Assembly (NCBI RefSeq): GCF_002947535.1
Contig: NZ_PUAP01000052.1
Coordinates: forward strand, 1-44,854
DNA from: Enterococcus mundtii
GTDB taxonomy: Bacteria > Bacillota > Bacilli > Lactobacillales > Enterococcaceae
DNA length: 44,854 bases
Reading direction: 5' to 3'
Shown: in pieces, positions 38,126 to 44,854 of the stretch
How positions within the stretch are numbered: the stretch's first letter is position 1
Layout: the number at the start of each line of letters is the position of its first letter
The notes under the pieces: model-generated
What the model was told of the DNA's origin: nothing
The model's input: only the letters and a program-made list of their open reading frames with translations
Database searches by the model: none
Made by a program: the position numbers and the translations under genes

Positions 38126-40462
38126 ATGTTACAATTAAAAGAGATAAAGAAATATTATAAAGTTGGTGAAACAACGACAAAAGCATTAGACGGCGTATCC
38201 GTCGCTTTTAGAAAAAAAGAATTTGTAGCTATTCTAGGTCCTAGTGGTTCTGGTAAAACAACTATGCTGAACGTGATCGGCGGCTTGGATAATTATGACT
38301 CTGGCGATATGGTCATCAATGGGAAGTCCACAAAAGATTTTAAAGATAGCGATTGGGATGCTTATCGTAATAATTCCATCGGTTTTGTTTTCCAAAGCTA
38401 TAACTTGATCGGGCATTTAGGAATCATTGAAAATGTTGAACTTGGCATGACATTAAGTGGTGTCTCTAAAGACGAGAAACGGAAAAAAGCTGAGGAATCA
38501 TTGCGTCGCGTTGGCTTGACCGACCACATGCACAAAAAACCCAATCAATTATCTGGTGGACAAATGCAACGTGTCGCAATTGCACGTGCTTTAGCCAATG
38601 ACCCTGACATCCTTCTATGTGATGAGCCAACCGGTGCTTTAGATACAGAAACAAGTGTCCAAATCATGAAGTTGATCGAAGAACTATCCAATGAGAAACT
38701 AGTGATCATGGTCACACATAACCCTGAGTTGGCACATGAATATGCCGATCGAATCATTGAGTTCTCAGATGGAAAAATCGTTTCTGATTCTAATCCACAT
38801 ATCGAACGTCCAAAAGATGATCAATTTAATCTACGTCGGACAAAGATGAGCTTTTGGACCGCATTAAAATTATCTTTCAATAATATTCGTACGAAAAAAG
38901 GACGAACATTTTTGACTTCCTTTGCTTCAAGTATCGGGATTATTGGGATTGCGATCGTATTAGCCCTATCTACAGGATTCCAAAAACAAATTGATCAAAC
39001 ACAGTCAGAAACGATGGCTCGTTTTCCAATCACGATTTCCAAAGTCACCACTAGCCCGCCTTCTGAATCGGATGGTTTGAGTTCCAACACAGCCGAATAT
39101 CCAGATACAAAAACCGTCACTGCAAAAGTCAGCGACGAAGATCGGGCACAACATACAAATAATATCGACCAAGAATATGTTGATTATGTAACAAGTATCG
39201 ATCCTGATTTAAGTAATAATATTGGTTTCACTCGCACGACTGGTATCAATTTGTTAAGAGATGTTGACGGCGAAGTACAGCCTGTTAGCTTCTCAAATCA
39301 AAACCCAGATTCTGAATCACTGTCCTTCTCAAGTGCGATGTCTTCCATGACTGGTGTAGGTGTTTCTAGTTTCCCAACACAACTAGACGACCAAAAAGAC
39401 AATTTCTTAGAGTCAAATTACTCATTACTTTCTGGTAGTTATCCTGCCTCTGCAAATGATGTCGTATTGATCGTGGATGGCAATAATAATACCAACATCA
39501 ATGCGTTGAAAAATTTAGGCTTTGATGTGAAAGACGGCGAAACACTTGATTTTGACAAAATCGTCGGCACTACTTTCAAATTAGTGAACAATGATGCGTA
39601 CTATACAAAATTACCGACAGGAAACTTCATTCCTAATACGGATTACCAAGCGATGTACGAAGATGCCTCCAGAGAAGTTAAGATTTCTGGTATTCTACGT
39701 GTCAAATCTTCTTCTACGATGAATCTATTATCTCCTGGTATTGCTTACAGCGACCAATTGACAACAGAAATCGTCAATGAAAACAAAGATTCTGAAATCG
39801 TTCAAGCACAAAAAGACAGCGATATGAACGTATTGACGACTGAAAAAGTAGATGAGTCAGCAAAACAAACATTGATCAGCTATTTAGGTGGAGATAGCTT
39901 ACCTTCAAGTATCATGATCTACCCAAATAATTTTGGCGATAAAGAAGAAATTCTAAACTATTTAAATGAATTCAACAAAGGCAAATCAGATGAAGATAAA
40001 ATCGTCTATTCCGATTTAGCTGGAACGATGACCGAATTGACTGGTGGATTGATGGATGCCATCACGTATGTCTTGATTGCTTTTGCAGGTATTTCACTTG
40101 TAACAAGTATGATCATGATCAGCATCATCACTTATACTTCTGTGATCGAACGTACGAAGGAAATCGGGGTCTTGAAAGCCTTAGGTGCCCGTAAGAAAGA
40201 TATCACACGAGTATTCGATGCTGAGACTTGCATCTTAGGGATTTCTTCTGGATTACTTGGTGTCTTGATTGCTTGGCTCGCGACTTTCCCAATCAATAGT
40301 CTCTTGTACAATATGACTGATTTAGAAAATGTTGCTCAACTAAATCCTGTACACGCCTTGATTTTGATTGTTGTATCAACGATCTTAACGATGTTAGGCG
40401 GACACATCCCAGCTCGTATGGCAGCGAAGAAAGATGCAGCGATTGCTTTAAGAGCAGAATAG
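38126..40462 (+). CDS. single-chain MacB-like ABC exporter (778 aa)
   Basis: An ATPase domain (residues 1-225) fused to an FtsX/MacB-type permease. Walker A LGPSGSGKTT lies near residues 37-46, then FVFQSYN, LSGGQMQR, DILLCDEPTGALD and MVTHN. The permease has a helix (about 265-290), a large extracellular domain (about 290-640) and three C-terminal helices with IERTKEIGVLKALGARKKD. Such fusions occur in Firmicutes and are often under two-component control. It diverges from the kinase-regulator pair. The ATG at 38126 follows GAAGGGTGACA; GTG two codons earlier is too close to the site. A terminator follows. Confidence 0.92.
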   Translation: MLQLKEIKKYYKVGETTTKALDGVSVAFRKKEFVAILGPSGSGKTTMLNVIGGLDNYDSGDMVINGKSTKDFKDSDWDAYRNNSIGFVFQSYNLIGHLGIIENVELGMTLSGVSKDEKRKKAEESLRRVGLTDHMHKKPNQLSGGQMQRVAIARALANDPDILLCDEPTGALDTETSVQIMKLIEELSNEKLVIMVTHNPELAHEYADRIIEFSDGKIVSDSNPHIERPKDDQFNLRRTKMSFWTALKLSFNNIRTKKGRTFLTSFASSIGIIGIAIVLALSTGFQKQIDQTQSETMARFPITISKVTTSPPSESDGLSSNTAEYPDTKTVTAKVSDEDRAQHTNNIDQEYVDYVTSIDPDLSNNIGFTRTTGINLLRDVDGEVQPVSFSNQNPDSESLSFSSAMSSMTGVGVSSFPTQLDDQKDNFLESNYSLLSGSYPASANDVVLIVDGNNNTNINALKNLGFDVKDGETLDFDKIVGTTFKLVNNDAYYTKLPTGNFIPNTDYQAMYEDASREVKISGILRVKSSSTMNLLSPGIAYSDQLTTEIVNENKDSEIVQAQKDSDMNVLTTEKVDESAKQTLISYLGGDSLPSSIMIYPNNFGDKEEILNYLNEFNKGKSDEDKIVYSDLAGTMTELTGGLMDAITYVLIAFAGISLVTSMIMISIITYTSVIERTKEIGVLKALGARKKDITRVFDAETCILGISSGLLGVLIAWLATFPINSLLYNMTDLENVAQLNPVHALILIVVSTILTMLGGHIPARMAAKKDAAIALRAE

Positions 40463-40480
40463 TAAAATATAATAGAAAAA

Positions 40481-40525
40481 AACACATTTGGTTTTGACAA
40501 GTAATTTCAAAACCAAATGTGTTTT
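40481..40525 (+). terminator. terminator after the MacB-like gene
   Basis: AACACATTTGGTTTTGA pairs with TCAAAACCAAATGTGTT and is followed by Ts. Confidence 0.9.
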
Positions 40526-40716
40526 TGCTTTATTCTTTTGTTCGTACTATGTAGCTCGCGGTTTCAAAAAGGGCTTATATATCAACTTATCAAATTAAAT
40601 AAATTATTTCTTCCTAAGATAAATTGATTCTCAACCATCTGATCTCTAGATAGGAAAAGAAAAATTTTTAAGAAATCTTTGTGCAATATCAAAAAAAGCT
40701 TCTTCCTCTAAAGTGT
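40526..40716. other. short non-coding region
   Basis: No gene or clear regulatory structure is seen between the terminator of the ABC gene and the second mazEF relic. Confidence 0.4.
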
Positions 40717-40986
40717 CTATATATTTAACCTTTCGTTTAGCTTTTCGGTATAGTCAAGAGAGAATACTTGAAGCGTATTTACTTTGCTTTTCTTCACTTC
40801 ATCTAGCTTGAACTTGTCGCTTTGAATAGGCACAAGAAATAGTCTATTTTTATCACTTGTAGTAATTCGACATACGATAATTAAATTCGTTGCTAAATTG
40901 TACGCATCCTTACTCATAATTAAAGCCGGTCGTCTCTTTTTAACTGCATAACCTTTTGACGGTTCAAAGCCAAGAAGAACGATATC
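40717..40986 (-). pseudogene. MazF-type toxin remnant, 5' end deleted
   Basis: The frame reads DIVLLGFEPSKGYAVKKRRPALIMSKDAYNLATNLIIVC, then ITTSDKNRLFLVPI, ending TEKLNERLNI. This is the body of a MazF/PemK endoribonuclease that should begin with a few residues such as M-x-KGDIV. A TGA codon lies directly upstream in this frame, and no start codon or ribosome site remains before DIV. An ATG at 40917 could only give a fragment without the N-terminal strand. The sequence upstream is the antitoxin gene in another frame, so a deletion joined the two. Confidence 0.85.
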
Positions 40987-41132
40987 TCAATAATCAAACG
41001 TTTTTTCCCATTCTTCTCTTCTTGTATGATTTTCACTTTATCTTCTGTATGGATTTCAAGGTATTCCATGATATATTTTGGTAACCTAAGACCATTACTG
41101 TTTCCCCATTTTTTTATTGGCAACATCTCCAT
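40920..41132 (-). pseudogene. MazE-type antitoxin, 3' end replaced by out-of-frame toxin sequence
   Basis: Behind CGGAGGTCGTTTATA the ATG starts MEMLPIKKWGNSNGLRLPKYIME, the AbrB/MazE DNA-binding domain, through KKRLIIEI near residue 49. After that the reading frame is the toxin gene read out of frame (SFFLALNRQKVMQLKRDDRL). MazE normally continues with an acidic toxin-binding tail, which is missing. A chimeric 70-residue protein can still be made from its own ribosome site. It may keep DNA binding but not toxin neutralisation. A TGTATATACA palindrome lies just upstream. Confidence 0.82.
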
Positions 41133-41281
41133 TATAAACGACCTCCGTTTTGTATATACATAATTATCCTTTGTAGAAAATTTCTTATTCGTATTTCGAC
41201 CACTCCTTTCTTTTAGGAACTTTCTGTCTTCTACTCTTTAAATATGCAAAAATGCAAATTTCATTCCATTCCTACTTCCAT

Positions 41282-41331
41282 AAAAAAATAGTGGATAAAG
41301 TATGTTGTCGAATACTTCATCCACTATTTTT
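41282..41331 (-). terminator. terminator of the DHA2/DUF4811 operon
   Basis: AAATAGTGGATAAAGTAT pairs with AATACTTCATCCACTATTT, with seven Ts after on the minus strand. Confidence 0.85.
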
Positions 41332-41349
41332 GTCCTATTATTAAACTAT

Positions 41350-42057
41350 TTACTTCTTCACTTCTTCAACTAATTTTGCCAATGCTTGTTTTTGATAGGT
41401 TGTCGCTAAGTCTTTTGATACTTGTTGTTGTTCTTCTTGAGTCATCGCTGGGTTTTGGGCGATGGCTTTCATCAAGCCTTCTTTTACGAAGTTTTGTGCA
41501 TCGGCTTCCATCGTGCTTTTTTGTTCTTCGACACGTTTTGCCAATTCAGAGGCTTGGTCAGTACTTAATTCGATCCAATCCGCGGGAAGTTTGAACGTAT
41601 TGACCCGGCGTTCATATTCATGGTTATTATCCGCTAAGTTGAACCAGAATTTGTATTGGTCATTTTTATAGACCCAATAAGTTGTTTCACTGACTTTTTC
41701 TGCTTTTCCGTCCGTTTGTTCAACCTTATTTGTTTCATTTTTTGTGCCAGTTGCTTTTGGTTCTTTTTGCTTGTCATCGGTTCGATATAAGTAGACTTTT
41801 TCTGTTCCATCTCCTAGTGACTGATAAAGCAACATATTTACGTCTGACTGATCCGCACTGGAAACGAGCGGAGTCGTTTTTGTTTCTGTCACTTCTTTCA
41901 TACCAAAATGATTAGTGATATTTCCTACGATCAGCCCTAATGAGAGAACAAACAGTAAGCCAAAGACGAGTGAAAGAAGTGTTTGCCACCTTTTTTTGGC
42001 AAAAACATTCGTCAAAGCAAAGGCAATGACACTGGCAATCAATACGAAAATAATCAT
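41350..42057 (-). CDS. DUF4811-domain membrane protein (235 aa)
   Basis: Two N-terminal helices (residues 1-20 and 26-48) are followed by an extracytoplasmic domain. It contains TTYWVYKNDQYKFWFNLADNNHEYERRVNTFKLP and a helical C terminus ending LAKLVEEVKK. The pattern matches DUF4811 proteins, commonly encoded right after DHA2-type multidrug permeases in lactic acid bacteria. The start overlaps the permease stop as ATGA, so it is translationally coupled. Its role is unknown; a partner of the exporter is the simplest inference. Confidence 0.9.
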   Translation of the reverse strand: MIIFVLIASVIAFALTNVFAKKRWQTLLSLVFGLLFVLSLGLIVGNITNHFGMKEVTETKTTPLVSSADQSDVNMLLYQSLGDGTEKVYLYRTDDKQKEPKATGTKNETNKVEQTDGKAEKVSETTYWVYKNDQYKFWFNLADNNHEYERRVNTFKLPADWIELSTDQASELAKRVEEQKSTMEADAQNFVKEGLMKAIAQNPAMTQEEQQQVSKDLATTYQKQALAKLVEEVKK

Positions 42058-43526
42058 GCGTTATCCCCCACTTCCACCACTACTGGTTCTTTTCTTTTTA
42101 AGAAGAAAGCAATCGCAAAACCAATCAAGCCGAATATGATTGCGACAAAGAAGGCCGCATGGTAACCAGATAAAGTCGCGTTGATTGCTTGATCTTTATA
42201 GGCTAAAGGTGTACTTTTCAACACAGCATCCGTTGGTAGATTGTCTTTCGTAACATTCGTCAACACACTGATCAAAATCGCAGTTCCGATCGAACTTGCA
42301 ATTTGGCGGAAGGTATTGTTCACCGCTGTTCCGTGACTGATCAAGTTGTTAGGTAAAGCATTCATCCCTGATGTCGTCACCGGCATCATGACCATCGAGA
42401 TCCCAAACATCCGGATCGCATAAAGAATGACGATATACAAAACAGGTGTCGTTTCAGTCAAGAAAGCAAAAGGTGCTGTAGCTGCTGTTAAGATGAACAT
42501 CCCAACAATCGCAAGACGTTTTGCCCCATGTTTATCAAAGATCGCACCAGTGATCGGCATCATTGCCCCCATGATCAATGCTCCAGGAAGCAACATCAAA
42601 CCTGAGTGGAAAGCAGATTCTCCACGAATATTTTGAATATATAAAGGAACGACCATTTCCGCTCCGACCATTGCCATATTCGTTACTCCAGCTAAAATCG
42701 CTGCAATCGTAAAGGTTGGTGATTTGAAGACACGCAACTCTAAGAATGGATGTTCTAAATGTAATTGACGCCAAGCAAATGCGGCGATGAAAATCACACC
42801 AACAATCAAGAAGCTAATTACTTTCGTACTTCCCCAACCGGCGTCTCCTACGCTTGAAAATCCGTATAGCAAACTACCAAATCCAATTGTTGAAAGAATG
42901 GCAGAGAAAATATCGATACTTGGATTGGATAAAGGAATCACACTCTTCATCAAAAAGAACGCAAGTACTAAAACAAGAACGACGATTGGAATAACCATTC
43001 CAAATAAATCGCGCCAATGATAGTTATCAATGATATAACCAGATAGTGTTGGGCCTAATGCTGGGGCTAATCCGATAACGATCCCAGACATTCCCATAGC
43101 AGAACCTCTTTTTTCTGGTGGGAAGATCGATAGCATAATATTTTGCAATAATGGCATAGATACCCCTACACCACACGCTTGGATCAAACGTCCAATCAGT
43201 AGCGTACTAAAGTTAGGAGCAGTAAAACAGGTAATCGTTCCAATCAAAAAAATCGTCATAGCTGACAGATATAATTTTCTAGAACTAAATTTATTGATCA
43301 ACCAAGCAGTAATCGGAATCATGATCCCGTTCACTAGTAAAAAGCCTGTTGTCAACCATTGCACATCAGAAGCTGAAATATCGAAAGCTTTCATCAATGC
43401 TGGAAAAGCAGTTGTCAGTAAGGTCTGATTCAAGACCGTACAAAATGTCCCAATCAATAACACGACAACTAATAGTGTACGATTATATGGTTTTCCGTAA
43501 ATATCTACGGGTTGATTCTTACTCAT
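42054..43526 (-). CDS. DHA2-family multidrug exporter (EmrB/QacA type, 490 aa)
   Basis: A 14-helix major facilitator drug:H+ antiporter. Family marks are LIGTFCTVLNQTLLTTAFPALMKAF in helix 1, GLAPALGPTLSGYIID (motif C, antiporter), and the internal duplication of helices. The ATG at 43526 follows AGAAAGAAGGAGAAAT; a longer frame continues upstream without a site. It is divergent from a MerR-type regulator and in an operon with DUF4811. The promoter shares a palindrome with that regulator. Substrate is not predictable; amphipathic drugs are usual. Confidence 0.92.
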   Translation of the reverse strand: MSKNQPVDIYGKPYNRTLLVVVLLIGTFCTVLNQTLLTTAFPALMKAFDISASDVQWLTTGFLLVNGIMIPITAWLINKFSSRKLYLSAMTIFLIGTITCFTAPNFSTLLIGRLIQACGVGVSMPLLQNIMLSIFPPEKRGSAMGMSGIVIGLAPALGPTLSGYIIDNYHWRDLFGMVIPIVVLVLVLAFFLMKSVIPLSNPSIDIFSAILSTIGFGSLLYGFSSVGDAGWGSTKVISFLIVGVIFIAAFAWRQLHLEHPFLELRVFKSPTFTIAAILAGVTNMAMVGAEMVVPLYIQNIRGESAFHSGLMLLPGALIMGAMMPITGAIFDKHGAKRLAIVGMFILTAATAPFAFLTETTPVLYIVILYAIRMFGISMVMMPVTTSGMNALPNNLISHGTAVNNTFRQIASSIGTAILISVLTNVTKDNLPTDAVLKSTPLAYKDQAINATLSGYHAAFFVAIIFGLIGFAIAFFLKRKEPVVVEVGDNA

Positions 43527-43567
43527 ATTTCTCCTTCTTTCTGAATGTTTTCTGAAATCACTAAGAT

Positions 43568-43629
43568 ACTTTATTCCTATTTTCAACTTTTGTCAACCTA
43601 CTTGACACGATAGTCAACAAAAGTATAAT
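43568..43629. promoter_or_regulatory. overlapping divergent promoters sharing one palindrome
   Basis: TGTCAA-CCTAC-TTGACA (43591-43607) is a perfect palindrome that fits the GlnR/TnrA-type consensus TGTNA-N7-TNACA. On the plus strand TTGACA (43602-43607), 16 bases and TATAAT (43624-43629) form the promoter of the MerR-type gene. On the minus strand TTGACA (43596-43591), 17 bases and TAAAGT (43573-43568) form the exporter promoter. One bound regulator would cover both -35 boxes. Confidence 0.8.
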
Positions 43630-43660
43630 TAAGGGAACAACCAACAAAGGAGTGTGACGA

Positions 43661-44128
43661 ATGGTGGGGGCTTCACTTAAACAATTATTGGAAAATGACC
43701 ACTTATTAGTAGGCATCAGTGAATTGAGTGAGATCGTTGGGGTTTCGCCACGACAGTTGAGATACTGGGAAAAAAAAGGCTTTATCCAATCCGTTACTGC
43801 TGACGCGAATTGCTCAAGAAAATACCGATTACCGACAGTGGTCAAAGTTGAGATCATCAAGAAATTTTTAGATGAAGGGTACACGTTGACCAAAGCCGCT
43901 GAAAAAGCTCAGGAACGTTTAAACAAAATGAGCCATGTCCGAAAAGTTTTCTCAAAATCCATCAAAGACATCCAGTTGATTGATGAACGTTATACACTCC
44001 TTTTGATTGGCGACTTCAATGATCTGGAACAGCTATGTATTATTCATGACGAAGAAACAGATGAACTGTCTTATAAGATCCTTCCAGCAGATGAAACAAC
44101 TGATCCTAAAAAAATACTGGAAAAATAA
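43661..44128 (+). CDS. MerR-family regulator, GlnR/TnrA-like layout (155 aa)
   Basis: The winged helix HLLVGISELSEIVGVSPRQLRYWEKKGFI (residues 14-42) is a MerR-family DNA-binding domain. A dimerisation helix with LPTVVKVEIIKKFLDEGYTLTKAAEKAQERL and a C-terminal region of 60 residues without cysteine pairs follow, so this is not a metal or thiol sensor of the classical kind. The ATG follows AAAGGAGTGTGACGA. It probably controls the divergent multidrug permease and itself through the shared palindrome. It could also be a repressor of the BmrR/TipA type, but the effector domain is too short. Confidence 0.87.
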   Translation: MVGASLKQLLENDHLLVGISELSEIVGVSPRQLRYWEKKGFIQSVTADANCSRKYRLPTVVKVEIIKKFLDEGYTLTKAAEKAQERLNKMSHVRKVFSKSIKDIQLIDERYTLLLIGDFNDLEQLCIIHDEETDELSYKILPADETTDPKKILEK

Positions 44129-44206
44129 GAAAAGATCGCAGGTTGATTTTTTTACTCCATTAGAACTTGTAGCCGACATGCTACAGTTAAATAGAAAAGC
44201 CACCAC

Positions 44207-44294
44207 GAGGTCGGAACAGAAGTGTTCAGCCTCAAGAAATAAGGCGCCATCCACGAAAATTGTTTTTCAAATTTTTGTGGATGGCGCCTTTTTA
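44207..44294 (+). repeat. family B palindromic repeat, copy 2
   Basis: It starts GAGGTCGGAACAGAAGTGTTCAGC. The core arms AATAAGGCGCCATCCACGAAAATT and AATTTTTGTGGATGGCGCCTT pair, followed by five Ts. This matches the reverse complement of the repeat at 11296-11404. The outer right arm is missing. It lies between convergent genes and should terminate the MerR-type transcript. Confidence 0.87.
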
Positions 44295-44318
44295 AGCTGT
44301 TTGTCATAAACTTTCCAT

Positions 44319-44854
44319 TTATTTTCTTATTTCTTGTTCCAATACTTGTGTCAACCAGTTGATATATTCGGTTTCTCGATTGATTGCGTGAGACAAGATC
44401 AAATAATGGCCATAATTTTCATGTTGGTCTTTTTCTGTCGGGAAAATCACTTGTTGTCGGGCGAATAAATGCTGTCTTTTTTCTTCATGAAGCTCCTTTT
44501 GCTGTTCAAGGATCTCGATCCATGTTGGATCATTGATGTCTTTCACAAAATAAAGTTTCAAGACAAATTCGTCTCGATTGACCGGGAGTTCGTTTGGCGA
44601 GGTATGGATCCATTCGTTTAACAAAACACGCCCTTCTTCAGTCAGCTGATAAATTTTCTTTTCTAGCTTGACTCCAGTAATTCCTACTTCATGTTTGATG
44701 ATTCCAAGTTCTTCCATCTTAGCCAGTTCAGGATAGATCTGACTATGCTTTGCCTGCCAGAATTCACCGATCTCATTTTTGAATGCTTGATTCAATTCAT
44801 ACCCCGTTTGATTTTTTTTGCTCAGTAATCCCAACGCCGTTTGTATAATTAAGC
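44319..44854 (-). CDS. PadR-family regulator, start beyond the window
   Basis: The frame is open up to the window edge (…LIIQTALGLLSKKNQTGYELNQAF), with the PadR winged helix GLLSKKNQTGYELNQAFKNE, HSQIYPELAKMEELGII and EKKIYQLTEEGRVLLNEW. A C-terminal helical domain of the Vir_act_alpha_C type follows (EILEQQKELHEEKRQHLFARQ, YLILSHAINRETEYINWL). Only the first few residues are likely missing. A TTG at 44834 is not a convincing start because the PadR beta strand begins before it. The family includes PadR and AphA-like repressors; target unknown. Confidence 0.88.
   Translation of the reverse strand, partial: LIIQTALGLLSKKNQTGYELNQAFKNEIGEFWQAKHSQIYPELAKMEELGIIKHEVGITGVKLEKKIYQLTEEGRVLLNEWIHTSPNELPVNRDEFVLKLYFVKDINDPTWIEILEQQKELHEEKRQHLFARQQVIFPTEKDQHENYGHYLILSHAINRETEYINWLTQVLEQEIRK

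Overview
The window reads as a chromosomal segment of a low-GC Firmicute, most likely an Enterococcus. This is inferred from gene content and protein character (AdcA with a fused ZinT domain, paired Spx paralogs, an Agr/Fsr-type peptide system, GH4 and PTS maltose genes, strong AGGAGG ribosome sites, AT-rich codon use). No rRNA, tRNA, CRISPR array, intact insertion sequence or phage was recognised. The right edge cuts a PadR-type regulator gene.

Region by region. 0.5-4.3 kb: two adjacent Spx-family genes, a UvrD/Rep-type helicase and a small conserved protein. 4.9-7.7 kb: a complete cyclic-peptide quorum-sensing locus, agrB-agrD-agrC-agrA. It includes a 36-codon agrD that overlaps agrB and encodes a Cys-Cys-Phe-Gly-Met core. 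7.7-14.7 kb: zinc lipoprotein AdcA behind a Zur-like box, two AI-2E-family permeases, and a trehalose-6-phosphate hydrolase between them with a TreR-like operator and a cre-like site. 14.7-20 kb: an ABC exporter operon (ATPase, FtsX-type permease with coiled coil, ABM-domain protein) and a LacI-family regulator. 20.3-22.4 kb: a secreted two-domain peptidoglycan hydrolase. 22.5-23.2 kb: a mazEF-type toxin-antitoxin pair with a frameshift in each gene. 23.2-28.4 kb: a maltose/alpha-glucoside PTS operon (EIICB, GH4 6-phospho-alpha-glucosidase, MFS permease) divergent from an RpiR-type regulator, with a cre site between.

28.4-36 kb: a DUF2087 protein, a YxdLM/YxeA-like ABC operon, an SPFH protein operon, a PadR-DUF1700-DUF4097 envelope-stress-like operon with a perfect palindromic operator on its promoter, a 35-residue membrane peptide, and an exported small protein with a zinc-finger-like Cys/His pattern. 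36-40.5 kb: an OmpR/HisKA two-component system divergent from a single-chain MacB-like ABC protein. 40.7-41.1 kb: a second mazEF relic, fused by internal deletion. 41.3-44.8 kb: a DHA2 multidrug permease with a DUF4811 partner, divergent from a MerR-family regulator. Their two promoters share one palindrome whose arms are the two -35 boxes. The partial PadR gene follows.

Two dispersed palindromic repeat families run through the window. Family A (about 116 bp, at 9.55-9.88 kb and 18.5-18.8 kb) sits in divergent intergenic regions and shows compensatory base changes between copies. Family B (about 90 bp, at 11.3 kb and 44.2 kb) sits in convergent intergenic regions, in opposite orientation. The strongest candidates for follow-up are the Agr peptide system, the family A and B palindromes, the two inactivated mazEF loci, and the shared divergent promoter at 43.6 kb.
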